Source: Dimorphilus gyrociliatus
Lineage: Eukaryota > Annelida > Polychaeta > Dinophilidae
Assembly (NCBI GenBank): GCA_904063045.1
Contig: CAJFCJ010000006.1
Coordinates: 2,036,946-2,100,945 of the forward strand
Length of the DNA: 64,000 nt
Direction of reading: 5' to 3'
Shown piece by piece: positions 1 to 12,658 of this stretch (within the stretch, counting starts at the first letter, position 1; the number at the start of each line of letters is the position of its first letter). Both the position numbers and the translations under genes were made by a program. Below the pieces are notes generated by a model that did no database searches, had not been told where the DNA came from, and saw only the letters and a program-made list of their open reading frames with translations.

Positions 1-553
1 TTTACTTTGCAATAAATGAAATTAATATAAAATAATTCCTTAGTGTGTTTTCAACACTGTCCAGGAAGCATAACAGGCATAACAAAGACTCTTTAAACAG
101 TATGAAAATGGCCGTTTTGGCACTTTTTCATTTACCTATTGTCTTCCGAAAGTCTATTAAGACTAGCTGATCGACTTGAATAGTGGTTTTAAAGTTTCTA
201 CATTAACATATATAATTATTGTACAACGACTTGTTCCCTGCTCCGTCACGTAGGCTTTTTACCAAGTGCGCATGCGTGCCTCATTTGCATTTTAAATTTG
301 GTGACGTCATTTCAACTCATGTAAACTGGTGGAGTTTTCCTGCGGATGTTTCGCTCGAAAATATATAATTAATAACAGGACAAAGGATTATCTTCTTTTA
401 GCGCCAAAACTGTTCTTTTTCTTATTTTTTCCGACTGCATATGATCAAAAATTGTTTTGAGCGAGATTTTTTATACCCTGACATCGACTATTTATCCTAT
501 CTTTCGTTAGAAGACATGCCTGCAGTCAATCTGAGTTTTCGGATTGCTCTACA
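1..553. promoter_or_regulatory. Upstream region of the first gene
   Basis: No gene is seen here. The stretch lies 5' of the ATG at 554 and probably contains that gene's promoter and 5' UTR. An NRF1-like palindrome GCGCATGCGT lies at 268-277 and a perfect CRE/ATF palindrome TGACGTCA at 302-309. Motif identity is read from the sequence; function is inference. Confidence 0.4.
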
Positions 554-3542
554 ATGAACAAAATCGTGATTTCTACTATTTTTGTTTTTTGGTGCCTAAA
601 CTTAGGTCTGCTAGTTGTCATCAAGTATTGACATTTTTTATCAAAATTTGCTTTCAGATTTGATTACAAGCGGCCCTGTTATCAAGAATGATCGGAAGAA
701 AGACGAAATTGAAATGGGTAAATATCTCTTAAGCATCTCACTAAGCTTAGTTATAGGCGTATAACGCATTTGGATAAATAATCTAACTAAATATTAAGTG
801 TCCAAAATGTGGTACACGGTTAATGATCGATGTATGTACTTTTATTTAAAACGTTTCAAAGGGAAAAGTTTCTTAAAAAACAAAGAACATTCCAACTGTA
901 AGCTAGGACTTATTTAATAAAACGAAAAAAAACGTCAATATGGCAAAGCAGATTAGACTGTAAATCTATTGACTAATTTCTCATGCATGCCTTTCGCCTA
1001 TTTCCTTTTTCAGTAGCGAAGAGGAAAGAGCCTGTCGAGAGAGCTCCAATAGACGATGACGGTTTGTGGTGGAAATCTCGTGTTATTATAGCGTGTACCG
1101 GTAAGTAATCGTATACAGTAACGAGATATATAAGCCCAAAATATATGATTTCTTTTTTTTTTTAACGATAAAACTTTCGAAAGTTATTCTACTAATTAGT
1201 ATAAAAATTCTCAATGAAAAAGAACTCAACGAAAACACAAAATTCAGCCTAGTAGTTTAGTACATTGGTTTTTAAAAATTACATTTAACGCCTACGAAGT
1301 TTATCACACCCTTTTTTATAGAATCTATTTTTAAATCGTATTACCATTCGTTCAAGAATACAATTGCTGTTAATTAGATAGCCAATACTATTGCTAATAA
1401 AATGGAAAACTCACACTTCCCTCACCCCCCTCCCCTCTCCACGTGATAAAATGAAAGTTGTAATTGGCTCCAAAATAAATAAGAAATTTTATAATTTATT
1501 AAAAGATTAATGCTTATCTTTGAAACAAACTGTTACAAGCTTTACGATTCCCAAGTTGAAATATTACATAGGCAAAAAAGTTTGGTTTAAATAAATAAAA
1601 AGAAAAACCCCATAGCTTAGTCTTTCAACAACTGCGCCCCCTCTCTCTCCTCCCTCTCTACCACACCCCTACAACTGACAATCTTTGTTTATAATATGAA
1701 GAAAAATGCGAAATTTCCTCTCTTTAATTAACTTACCTTTTCCAATAGACTTGTTAATTGTGATAAATCTATCGAAATTCTAACCATATTGATGAAATAT
1801 TCTTTCGTTAGATCTGGAATTTTGCTTTCATTTTAATTAAAAATTGTGTCTTTTTTTTTTCCTAAACAGTAATTGCCTCCTTGGAAATTGTTATTGTAAT
1901 TGTCATGATTATATATTGGCGACAAATTCGATTCTATTTTACTAAAATTCATTGCCCATGTGATGTAAGTTTTTATTATTGTTATTTTAAAATTATTGTT
2001 ATTAAAAGTAAAATAATTGTGCTTTTATTCTATTAAATACAGGACTATCTGTATGAAAGGAGAATGAGAAGAGAATTGAATAGGGTTGTGCCACCTTCCG
2101 ACATCACTATGGAAGATAGACAAAGTCGAAGGACTTCCCAGAGGCCTATACCTACTGTGCAGCTACAAGCAAGGGCGCTTTTGGTTAGTTTTGGAGTGTT
2201 TATTTTTTTTATAGCATTATACTCTTTCATTATAGGCATTTTGTTAAATGATGATAAAATTTATTGGGCATTTATTTGATTGTAAAAGTCCCTTCCACTT
2301 CTTTCAGTTGCCCCACTTAGTATTCTGTTCTTTATCGTTTTTTTCTCACTACCTATTCAATACCATTTTTATTGAAACTTTTTAACCATAACAGAATAAT
2401 CCTTCGTCCGAACAACGTAATAATGCTTCTGAGGAATCAAATCAGCAAAGCGTTAGCGCTCAAGTTCACAGAGAGGCCGATCTTGAAGGTGAGCATGCGC
2501 AAATAGTTCGAAGGTCTATACGCTAGTTCACAGCCATACTTTCTCTTAAAAGTAGTCCAATAAGATAGGATACCTGTTTAATTTTGTCAGCTCGACAAAA
2601 ATATAAACATTACCTACTAACAGTAGCAATAGCTATTAGTATATTCTGTATAAAAGAGAGAAAATTATAAAAAAGATAATTGAAAGTTAAACTTTATTTT
2701 AATGCCATTGTCTTCCTTAGAAAGATATTTTATTACTCTTTAAAACGAAATATATATTTATTATTTCTAATTTTTAATTTATAATAAAATCAATACGTTA
2801 TAGGCGTAAGACGCCTCTTTATATAACGGTTAACACATGTTTCTAATATACAATAATATTTTATTAGTATATCTCGATTATTCTAATTTTTAACGATCTT
2901 TTTATTACAGATTCGAGTCATTAGCTATTATATATTTAAATACTCTTTATAGCCAAATAATTTACAACATACAGCGTTGTAAAACCTTTAAATTAATAAT
3001 TTGTATCGTAGAGGTCTTTTTTTTTGTATAACTAGGAAAAGAATAAAATAAACAAATAAACAATTGAATTAATGATAGGATATTAAATGATAGATGACTA
3101 CTTTTATCAACAAAATTCAGTCACTGAAATAGTTGTTATTACTGCTTTTATTACTGATTTTAAAAGATTTGCTAGCCTAAAGGAAGTAATTGGAGCTACA
3201 GCTATTTATTTTATAGAGATTTTTCGTTTAAATTAACAAAAACAGAAACCCAAATTTTATCATTTCCGTTAAAATTTAACAGAAACTGAACATCCTTCCA
3301 TAACACATTCCACAAATGTAGAAAGCTGCAATGAACAAGACACATTCCGTGACTTAAGTGTGAGCGATATTAGTGACGAAGAATTCGAAAATCAAGCTGA
3401 TGGATTCCTTAGCAAAAAAGGTTATGAAAATGCAAGTTTTGAAGAGGAACCTTCATCATCATCATTGTCATCTATTAAAAAAACTATGCCTATAAATAAA
3501 ACCAAAGAACCTGAATGCCTTCATAGACTTCTTACAAAATAG
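554..3542 (+). CDS. Single-pass type I membrane protein, 7 exons, unrecognised
   Basis: The family is not recognised. Exons are 554-605, 658-717, 1014-1100, 1870-1964, 2043-2183, 2395-2488 and 3283-3542; every junction has GT-AG borders, phases agree and the total is 262 aa. The N-terminus (MNKIVISTIFVFWCLNLG) looks like a signal peptide. A short polar, charged ectodomain follows, then one hydrophobic segment (about residues 68-86, VIASLEIVIVIVMIIYW) and a cytoplasmic tail that starts with basic residues. The tail is rich in Ser, Glu and Asn and ends in LLTK. No cysteine-rich fold is visible outside the membrane. It could be a small receptor or adaptor. The start is the first ATG before the hydrophobic leader; an NRF1-like site and a CRE lie about 250-290 bp upstream. 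The second intron is 296 nt and the last is 794 nt, long for this window. Confidence 0.7.
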
Positions 3543-4536
3543 AAAAACATTTTCTTTACTGATTTCTAGAAGAAGAAAAGAATTTAAAAAAAAATAAACG
3601 GCAAATGAGAAAAATGAAAGTAAAAGTCTCTTTTTGGTTGGAATCAAAAAAAAAACATCTCTCTAGAAAACGAAAATAAAACAAAAACTTAACAACGTGA
3701 ATATAAATCAAAAATTCGTGTTGTTTGGAAAAGATAGGTCACTTTTTTTTTTTTTGCGGCTAAATACTTAATCGCTCTTTGTATTTTCTCTCCTCGCGTT
3801 TAATTTTTGTAGTATTCGCATGCCATTGTTTTTTCGTATTATTTTTCAGTTTTTTTCTTTTTTTTTGTATTGCTGATATACCTGGTGCTGTCATTCATCG
3901 CAAATATAAGGCAGTGTTATTTTTTTCAGTTTTTTTTTTTGCAATGAATGTTCTATCCATTTTCATGTTTCGCTTGTTTTATTCTTTTTTATCATTATAT
4001 AAAATAGTATATATATATATATACATATATGTATAAGTGTTTTTATATTGAATTGGAAAGAATTCTATTGGTATTATAGAAAGAGAATTGTTCCATTTTT
4101 ATCGGCGGGAAAAGTTACATTGATTGTTTACCTCTTGTTTTTATTGTTTTCCTCAAAATTCTTAGAGGCCATTTTTTTTCGTAGAAAAGAAAAAAGAAAA
4201 TATTTTGTACAGTTATTACTGGAAATCAATTTTTAAAAAGAATAAATGTTAAAAAAAAGAATTTTTTAATATTAATAATGTGGTTCTTTTAATTGAGCGA
4301 TAATTGCCCACTTTAAAACTTTTAGGAAATCGACTTTTTTTTAATTTTCTTTATTAATAATCATTTAACATCATCGATAACTAATAAATTTTTTTTATTG
4401 ATGGTCAATGCATAAAATGTATAATATTATATGTTTTATCGCTTAAAATTTCTTCAATATATACAAAATTATTCTTTTTGTATCCATAAAAGTATAACCT
4501 CTTCTTAAACTTCCGTCAATAGTAATTAATGATCTT
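3543..4536. other. AT-rich convergent intergenic region
   Basis: This region lies between two convergent genes. It consists of poly-T/poly-A runs and a (TA)n microsatellite at about 4007-4032. Two open frames at 3779-4036 and 4048-4236 are T-driven Phe/Lys-rich low complexity and are not credible genes. It probably holds both 3' UTRs. Confidence 0.5.
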
Positions 4537-5361
4537 TTAATCGACTAAACAACAGCAAATGTATGTCCAAATACAAGCAAAACAACAACAAGCATCTGAA
4601 TCAGCCTGCGCTTGTGCCGCTCTCTGAGCAGCTCCATCATCAACAACGACTCTAAAGAAAAATATATAATCATTAATCTTGATACAAAAGAAAGGAAGTA
4701 GAAATTTTATATTACTAAAAGTTCTTGTTTTTATTAAAATTGTAATAACAATAATAATTATAATAAATAAATAAATTCCCTAAGAAATTCGATGTAAATT
4801 TGGTTAATTATCAAAATTTGAAGTGATATTGACTAAATTGGTAAGTAAAAAAACGATAATCTCACTTCATTCGTTCTACCTATGAAGCTTATCTTTAATT
4901 TTGTTTTTTTGTATGTGTGCTTTACGTCAGAATAGAAAAAAAAAGCCTTTATAGTTTTAATTATATGAGAACTCGATATGGACATTCAATTAAGATTAAA
5001 GGAGAATATTATATTGAATAATTAATAATAATAGTAATACTTGTTACTATATGATATCAAAATCCTTTACTGGTGATTCTAAATTTTGAATGACTCATTG
5101 TCATATCGTTATCAAAGGAAATTGCAGACAAAATATGAATATGGAAAAAGAAATTGTTATCAACTGTAGCTCAACTTACACTGTTGTCGGTTGTTGCTGT
5201 TGCTGTCCTCCATGATGGTAAACGGTATGGTGTTCATGGATAACTTGTGATGGTGGGGCTTGGGGGGCGTAACCTTGACCATATTGTGGAGGATAATTTT
5301 GAGGAGGAGGATATCCTTGATTTGGAGGATAGGCTGGCGGATTATGAGGATTGTAAGCCAT
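4537..5361 (-). CDS. CYSTM1: CYSTM1-like small Cys-rich membrane-anchored protein
   Basis: Two exons (5361-5180 and 4651-4537) give 98 aa. The N-terminal half is a Pro/Tyr/Gln-rich tail with GYPPPQNYPPQYGQGY-type repeats, then a His-rich stretch and poly-Gln. The intron lies just before a VVVVDDG segment. The C-terminus carries two Cys clusters around a short hydrophobic stretch (ACCCFACIWTYICCC) and ends LVD. Proline/Tyr-rich tail, TTV-VV-D/E motif and terminal Cys-rich membrane module match the order in vertebrate CYSTM1, which has a similar length (97 aa). CYSTM proteins are thought to be membrane-anchored, probably palmitoylated, and linked to stress responses; the molecular role here is unknown. 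A spliced 5' UTR is likely upstream of 5361. Confidence 0.75.
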
Positions 5362-6011
5362 AATTTATCCTAAAAAACTTTATCCTGAAACAAATAAAAA
5401 TTTAATAAAAGTTGACTCTGCAAGAAATATTTATTATAACTTAAGTAGATTATTAAAGTCATTTCTCAAAAATTCTGATAATCAAGATTTGAAAGTTGAA
5501 AAGTTTCCGTTAATTTATCAACGGAATGAAACATTTCAATACATATATATATATACTAATATATAGATCTCTAACAGCTTTTGTATATACATATATATAT
5601 ATGTATACATCTATATTATGGTTGCTTACCTGCAGTTGTCTGACTAACTCAAAACTAACTCTGTTAACTCTTATCTTTCTTCATTGATTTAAAGATAACG
5701 AATGCGTGTGTTAATTATCTTTATCACTAGGGCCTATATATGATATTGAGAAGAATGACTAAAAACTGGAAATACCATGTATACGAACAACTAACTTATT
5801 ACATTTATTTGATGAGTCATTAGTTATCTTGATATTGTTAATATTCATTAGAAATTCATTGTTATATATAATTTGCATTTATTGCAGTTTTTATTAACAT
5901 CTTTTACTGATATTTGTAAATAGTCAAGGAAATTATATTTTTTGTCCTTTTCATGTATTGATGAGATAATGTCCTGTATGTTGAACTGCTGATAACGTTG
6001 CCATTGAATCA
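5362..6011. other. Intergenic, TA microsatellites
   Basis: This stretch separates the 5' end of the CYSTM1-like gene from the 3' end of the RADIL-like gene, both on the minus strand. It holds (TA)n tracts near 5541-5605 and AT-rich sequence. A CYSTM1-like promoter or 5' UTR exon is expected here. No coding exon was found. Confidence 0.4.
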
Positions 6012-9000
6012 TCAACTATTACTAACCATCTCTCTTTGCTTATCATCACTTCTAATGAAGGTAAACTGTACAGTTTTCTCAGACTTCTTTATTAAATCAA
6101 CCACGCTGAAAAGAGTTATCTGTTTATTCTCTAAGCCTATTTAGATTGTTATTTCCTCGCCCAAATACAATGGTTGTATAGTATACATATGTACGTAATA
6201 TGTGTACCATACCATCTAAAATGTAGGAAAACAAACCTATTGTACGCCAATCCCTCAATATCAACATTATTCACAATGATTAATTCATCTCCTACACATA
6301 TTCCACTCTTTATCGCCTCGCCATTAGGAAGTACAATTCTAACAAATATTCCACACCTTTTTAAACTTGTAAACTAAGAAAAAAAATAAATTTAATTAAT
6401 CACGTGATCAAGTTAAACAAGTATAATTTGATTCATTGCGCGAAGATGAATTTATATATACAAAAGTGAGGAGGAAAGAGAGAAAGAGAGTAAGAGAGAG
6501 AGAGAGAGAGAACACGTGATTATCTTTGTTAAAAACTATATTCATCAAAGTAAAATAAGTAAGATATTATAAGAATTATAGACATAAAATGAAGAAAAGA
6601 ATAGATTATAGTTCATATTCACACAAATTTCAAATTAGTTCATTTAATAGAAAATATGTAGAGAGTAGTTTTTCAATAAATATTTAAAGTAACACACTTT
6701 TCACAAAAGCGTTTTTTTTTAACAATAATTCTCTCTTACCATTCCATCAATTAGGCCTAATCCAAATCCATTTTTACCCTTACGTAATTGAACATTATAA
6801 TACCTTTGCCTTTCTTGTCCTTGTTGTAGTTTTTTGTAGAAAAAAATAAGAAAGAAAAATACAGATACATATAAAGTATATATACGACAATAAGAAAAAG
6901 GGTAGTTAGAAGACGATAACAGGGAACGATAGTATGTGCTATGGTTACGCTGTATAATTCTCATTGACTTGAAAGAGTTCGCCAGCCTGTCTAAGCATAA
7001 TCATTCTCTGTAAAGGAGTTGGGTTATTATGATCTAAAACTCTATTATCGATAGAGGAACGTCTGCTTTTTAGTTCCAGCATTTCTATATTAATATCGCT
7101 AATTGATTTTTCAGAGTTAGAGGAAAGTACTGACTCGGTTGGAGAGTTTAAAGTATTTCTAATATTTACGAGAGAAATTCCAGGCACGCTTAGACATGAT
7201 TTACCTGATGATGAGCTTGTTTCAATTTTCGTTTCTTCATCTTTTGCTGTTTCTGATAAACAACTAGACACCGACGCTTTTTTCTTTCGTTGCGGGACAA
7301 CCAGTTTCTTCTCTTCTACTTCAGAGTTAACCTGATCGCTCGTGTTTTTCTCTTCTTCTTCTCGTTCTTGTTTCGTGACATTTGAACTTTCTGTATTTAG
7401 TTTTTTGTGGTTCCTCAGTCTAGGTGGTCTGATTGGTTGAGGTGAAGAAATAATAACTTCTGGCATATTGTCTATTTGTTTAGTTGAAGAGGGAATTTCA
7501 AAACAATTTTCCGAGTAAGACATTGACCTGGAAGGAAGCTCTAACTGTTCTACTCCAAGATTTGCTTGTACAGCTGACGATGCTCGAATTCTGCAAGAGA
7601 ATTCCGGAGGAGTAAAGCTTTTTTCAATTTCTCCTAATTCTTCATCGACGATCGGTGCAGCAAAATCTGTTGTGCTAGAGAAAAAAGTTAAATCAGCGTT
7701 GATAGCCGACTTTGATGATTTCCTATTATATTTTGCTGTTATTAAATTATCATTGAAAGAAACCAAAGGAACTCTCGATAGAAGTTCGTAAAAAGATTTA
7801 TCTTCAATTCGGGCATATAAATCTAAAACATAGCCTCTTTTCGGTATTAACATTGTCGGATAATTGGTGAAAGTTTCAAAAATAAGATCCTCATCTTCAG
7901 CTAGAAGAAAATTATCTGGCCTCCACGAATCGGGCCTTTTCCTATTATTTTTCAGCTGATAATTTTTCAAGATGAAATTCAATTGAGCAGGATGTAAAGA
8001 AGGGCATTTCTTCTTCAATTCAAACCAACTATTCTATAAGTGAAGGTAACTTTTGCAAAACAATAAAAAAAGGCTAAGTCTTATTGTATAAACTAACCCT
8101 TATAAGTACAATATGTGACGTACACAATAGATTACTTAATTCTATCAATTTCTTCATTCTATTTATAACTTCAACTTGAAATTTATTCTTATTGGCCCAT
8201 TCAAGTATTAAATCCAAACGAGACTTTAAATGAACACCGAAATCCCACGTAAAATTTTCTTCTATTAAAGAATAGTTCCTTTTCAATATTCTTATTATAG
8301 AACAAACATTTTAAATTGACAAACCTTGCTTAAATATTTCATTTAAGAGTGTTGCATTAGTAAAAAAGAATATAAATTCAAACATTTGATGAAGAATATC
8401 TTGATGGATAAGGTTTCTTTCGGACATTTGAAGTATTTTTTGAAACAGGCTTATCATAGGGCTAAATTCTTCTTCATACTCGTCCTCTTGACATTTTCTA
8501 TAATTCTCTACTTGAACGGTTTTAATAAGATAATTATATAATAGACGAGTAGTATAGAATATTAATGATTGAATAGTATGAAGTACAACTTCGGTTAATA
8601 ACGTTTCTACTCTCTCTTCAACATTCTTTAAATGTTCGTCTTCAGGATGCAAAGATACTGAGGGATCCATTAAGTATTGAGTTATATTTTGAAGAATAAA
8701 GAACCGTACTTCAGAACTATTCGACGACCATTGCATAAGCCTATCCAAGTCATTCTCCAGATGCTTTATCTTGTCATCGCTAACCACTTTCTTATATTCT
8801 TCGGCCATCGTATCAATTAAATTCTATAGTAAAAGAAAACGCAGAATACATTAACGTTACACTATATTGGGGAATTATATGTCTTTTAGGCCTACCACAA
8901 CTTCGTTATGAACATATTCAGCGATAGTAAGCAAGAGTTGTCTTGTTTTACTTTGTTCCTTATGTATTGCATAGTATTCGATGGTCATTGCTAATATATA

Positions 9001-10323
9001 AGCTGGCGTTAGTTTGTAACCATGATTTCCTAGTTTAATAAGATTGAACGTATATTCAAGAACGCTTTCCACATTATCCGTATCAAAATTCATCTTGAAT
9101 CTTTTGTCATCTTTATCATAGAATTCACGTTTCATTGTGAACCATCTTTCAACTAATTCCTCTTTACTGTATTCTTTTAAATCTTCCTCAAATGATAATT
9201 CCCTTAAGTACTGTCTGTCTGTAGTAGGTTGCTTTGGGTCCTATTGCAGGTTTTTTGTATATATACATATATAAATTTATATATATATGTGTGTGTGTGT
9301 GTTAAGAGAGGAATGGGAGTCAGTATAAAATGTATGTTTATAAATGAGATATTAATAAGATTATTATCATTATCCCATTCCCCTCTTAAACCTTAAAAAG
9401 GAATGAATATATATTTCCAAATTGAAGAATATCCCCTGAGTATACATTTGTCGAATCTTTTATTCGGCGACCATTTATACGAACTTGGCAATCGGCCAGA
9501 GGTTCTACACTTAAGTATACTTGTTGATCTTCTCTGTGAACTTTTAACCAACAGTGACGCCGTCCAACTTCTGGACTATAGAGTCTTATGTTGCATCCAT
9601 TTTCGTCGTTACCAACAATGAGAACAGCGTTGTTCAATGGATAAATAACTTTGTCTACATTCTCATCTCTACCAGTCAAAAGAAGGAGATAAGGCTCTTC
9701 GGTAGGCATCATAACAGTTTTATAATTGGATGGCTGATTGTCTAAAGAAGAAATGGCTTCAACGGCATCCTCCAATTCTAAAAGAAAGGTTTTAAATGCC
9801 AAAAAAAGAAAAACAAAAGTAAAGAACAAAAGAGGAGCGAGAGCGCGCGAGCGCAAGAGAGAGAGAGCGAGAGAAAAAAATAAAATAAAAGAGCAGGACT
9901 TATACGATCAATAAACGAAAAGTACTTACGACTATTTCGTCGTCTCTTAACCTCTTTAACACGTAATTCAAATTTTCTACAGAAACCAGTCTGAGGTTTA
10001 AAAAACTTCTGTAAAGCTAAAGGTTTCTCGTAACTACCAAGCTTCCTTGAGCACTTTTCAACCCATCCATACGCACTTTCCCTACCAATTACCTCAAATA
10101 GTTCATAATCGTCAGCCTCACATTCACTAATAGTATACTTTTTCAAAGATTCTATTAATACTCGACCAACGTTGGTTTCCTCATCAATGGCAATACTTTT
10201 ATATTGAACACCATCAGATGAGAAATTTGCAAAGACTTTAATAAAATTAGGCTCCGTAGACGGACCAATATGTTTATCCGTTTTAGGTTGTTTAGGTAGT
10301 TTATACTCGTACTTACTATTCAT
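6012..10323 (-). CDS. RADIL: RADIL-like Rap effector (RA-FHA-DIL-PDZ)
   Basis: Nine exons (10323-9930, 9777-9392, 9240-8896, 8823-8325, 8261-8098, 8033-6949, 6803-6740, 6373-6237, 6105-6012) give about 1055 aa. An N-terminal Ras-association domain (residues about 25-125) is followed by an FHA domain (about 150-260, with the GRRHCW segment), a DIL/dilute domain (about 330-640, ending LHPAQLNFILKNYQ), a long Ser/Glu-rich linker and a C-terminal PDZ. The PDZ is split over three exons: GFGLGLIDGM, then GEAIKSGICVGDELIIVNN, then VVDLIKKSEKTVQF. FGLGLIDGM closely matches vertebrate RADIL. RADIL binds Rap GTPases and acts in integrin adhesion and cell migration; Rasip1 lacks the PDZ and afadin has two RA domains. 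The 6949/6803 junction has a weak donor (GTAACC) and a purine-rich acceptor and is the least certain part. Only six bases or so of leader precede the RA domain's basic start. Confidence 0.88.
6470..6512. repeat. (GA)n microsatellite in RADIL-like intron
   Basis: An imperfect GA/GAAA tract ends in an uninterrupted GA run, followed by an E-box (CACGTG). On the transcribed (minus) strand it is a CT tract. Confidence 0.8.
9262..9304. repeat. (TA)n-(TG)n microsatellite in RADIL-like intron
   Basis: A compound TA then TG dinucleotide repeat lies in the intron between the FHA exon and the next exon of the RADIL-like gene. Confidence 0.8.
9825..9880. repeat. GA/GCGC-rich simple repeat in RADIL-like intron
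   Basis: A purine-rich tract with gagcgcgcgagcgc inside lies between the RA and FHA exons. On the pre-mRNA it reads as a CU-rich tract. Confidence 0.75.
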
Positions 10324-11097
10324 TGAAAATGACCATTAAGAAGGTAGGATTGGCATAAAAAAGAAAAAGTAAAAAAAGAATGAACGTTTCTGCAGGTTTT
10401 AATCAATCTAGTTGAGTCCATGAGTTATAATGAATTTTTAAAAAAATCATATCCATGAAAGGATTTTATGATATTTAGGTTTTAAAAAATATAAAATCCT
10501 TTTTTTTTTTACTCTAAAAATTAGGCCTAAGAGATATTGATTAATTCCACCAAATATTAATACTTAGTACTAATAGTCTATAATGCGGCACTCGATCATT
10601 GAAAAGCGTACAAACGGCCATGAAATAGAGCCATTTTACTCCATTTTTTCCACCCCCTGTTGTTAATCGATATGTATACTTAATTGATTTCTCATTTATC
10701 GTCGATTGACTGTTAAAACATATATGAATCTATACCTTTGTACTAACATTTCTAGGATTATCTCTAGATATATAGGAGAGTAAAAATATATATGTTCTAT
10801 TCTATTATTCTTCTTGTTCTTGTTCTTATTCTTCTTTCTCTTTGTAACTTAACTTCTTTTTTAACATTATAAAGTTCATTATTTATTTAAAATATACAAT
10901 TATAAAATATACACGAATTATTAGTTCTCATATTCATTGCTATGCTGTTATCAATTGTAAATAGCCGGGAAGAAAGAATGTGGAATACAGAAATAATTAT
11001 TCGTCTCATTTAAATAGATTATTAATTCTTTAATTGAATATTCATGAGACAGATTTTATTTTTTGAAACAAATTTTTTTTTTCAGTTTGTTTTTTTT
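10324..11097. other. Intergenic, upstream of RADIL-like gene
   Basis: AT-rich sequence with a poly-T run near 10501-10510 and a TAGGCCTA palindrome at 10522-10529. It should include the promoter of the RADIL-like gene and the 3' UTR of the Ig-domain gene. No coding exon is seen. Confidence 0.4.
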
Positions 11098-11802
11098 CTA
11101 AAGAGTTGTAAGACCTTGCGAATAGTAGTCGCTATCTTTTAGATCACTGTCGTAAGCCCTGTTATCGTAGGCAATAGAAACCGGTTGTTTTTCGATAACA
11201 CTGTCTTCTTTTGTCGGGGTTGCAATTCCATTCTCTTCTGCTCCTTCAAGTAGATGAAGTGGAATGTTTTTCATTTCGATGGGAATATCTTCGTCATTCC
11301 AGGTCATACGACTATGAATTGCAAGTGCGACTAATAGAGCTGCCATAAGAGGGAGGGAGGTAGATAATCCGACTATTGTGGCTTTCTTATACTTTCTCCA
11401 AAGGTTACCAAAATAATAGCCGTTATAATTGAGACCTTTCTTAATTACGAATTCCTCTCCATTGGTAAGAGATCCAACGCAATAGTAAAAGCCAAAATGC
11501 TCCTCCTGAACTTTCGAAATCAGAAGAAATTCTCCATCTTCAATGACTTTAAGGTTGACATCTCCATCAAGCGATTTATAACTCTTATTATAGTTTTTAT
11601 CGGCAATATCCAAATTTGGAAGGATCCATTTATAAATCGTTCTCTCACTTGGAAGTGATCTAGAATCGTTACATTGCAAACTTATATTGTCGCCAAATCT
11701 TGCTTTAGTGTTGAATTCATCATTATCTCCGTATGGACTTTTCATCCAATCATTACTGTACGCAACGGCGAAGAAGCAAAAGAGAAATACCAAAACTTTC
11801 AT
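11098..11802 (-). CDS. Intronless single-Ig-domain type I membrane protein
   Basis: One uninterrupted exon encodes 234 aa. A signal peptide (MKVLVFLFCFFAVAYS) is followed by one Ig-like domain: first Cys in ISLQCND, Trp in IYKWILP, then the D-x-G/F-x-Y-x-C-type ending HFGFYYCVGS. After a short stalk comes a transmembrane helix (about residues 141-162, VGLSTSLPLMAALLVALAI) and an acidic cytoplasmic tail of about 70 residues with several Tyr (IAYDNRAYDSD, DYYSQG), which could be phosphorylated. A small adhesion molecule or immune-type receptor is plausible, but no family is recognised. The lack of introns stands out because nearly every neighbour is spliced; retroposition or intron loss would explain it. 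Confidence 0.75.
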   Translation of the reverse strand: MKVLVFLFCFFAVAYSNDWMKSPYGDNDEFNTKARFGDNISLQCNDSRSLPSERTIYKWILPNLDIADKNYNKSYKSLDGDVNLKVIEDGEFLLISKVQEEHFGFYYCVGSLTNGEEFVIKKGLNYNGYYFGNLWRKYKKATIVGLSTSLPLMAALLVALAIHSRMTWNDEDIPIEMKNIPLHLLEGAEENGIATPTKEDSVIEKQPVSIAYDNRAYDSDLKDSDYYSQGLTTL

Positions 11803-12013
11803 GACTGCCTACCCTATTCCAACGTTTACAATGTTGTGATCAATCTCTTTGTATAGCTTAAGAATTTATAGAATGATAAGATAAGTTTCTGAGATAATCT
11901 GTTCTAAAAATTTTCTAGATAATATCCTTAGTTCAAAATAGGCTTACAACAGTTTATTTTGAAAATTAGAACTTGAATAACGAATAAAATAATACTAATC
12001 AGTAAAGAAGATT

Positions 12014-12067
<54 letters not shown>

Positions 12068-12658
12068 CTAGAATAATAGATATAGACAAATTATTCAACT
12101 AGTAATTAATATATCTTATAGGTGGTTTTTTATTATTTCTTTAGCTTGATTTATTTCTACGATTTCAAGAATTTGTATTGTAATTTTTAAGAGAAAAAAA
12201 TTTGATACAACAGATAAGATAAGAAAGAAAAATGTAAACTTTTATCAACTTTCTCTTAGTTACGAAGGTAAAATTTCAATCAAACAAATTAGATTTAATG
12301 TATTCAAACTATTACAGTTTGTATGACTAATTTATGCATATAGGTATTTATAGTTTTACCAATAGATTCTATATGAACGATTCCCTTCTCTTTCCCCAGA
12401 TCAGTAAAAGTTATACAATGCTAAATAATTATATATCCTTTAGCGATCTCTTTGATAAGATAATTCGATAGGAGAACTACGTCACAATTAAAAGGCATTG
12501 TGATTTAAGTTTGTCTTATTGGTTTTATTATCTTAATAGCAAATAAAGAGAAAAACGTCTTTCACTACGTTTTAATTAAAAGAACATAAATAAAATCAAC
12601 AAGAGCTAACAATATAAAAACAAACAAACAATTATCCCTAATTATTCACAAAATGATG
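11803..12658. other. Intergenic with (GA)n repeat
   Basis: This stretch is upstream of the Ig-domain gene and downstream of the peptidyl-tRNA hydrolase gene. A (GA)n microsatellite lies at about 12014-12066; the rest is AT-rich. No gene is seen. Confidence 0.4.
12014..12066. repeat. (GA)n microsatellite
   Basis: A nearly pure GA dinucleotide tract flanked by GAGG and GAAA variants. Confidence 0.85.

Noticed and set aside
3779-4236. Two open frames on the plus strand 3' of the first gene
   Set aside because: They are Phe/Lys-rich translations of poly-T and (TA)n sequence with no splice or start support; more likely 3' UTR or spacer.
8262-8324. A stop codon (TAA) inside the DIL domain of the RADIL-like gene, first read as a break
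   Set aside because: A 63-nt intron with GTTTGT donor and ttaatag acceptor removes it in phase and restores the domain, so the gene is intact.
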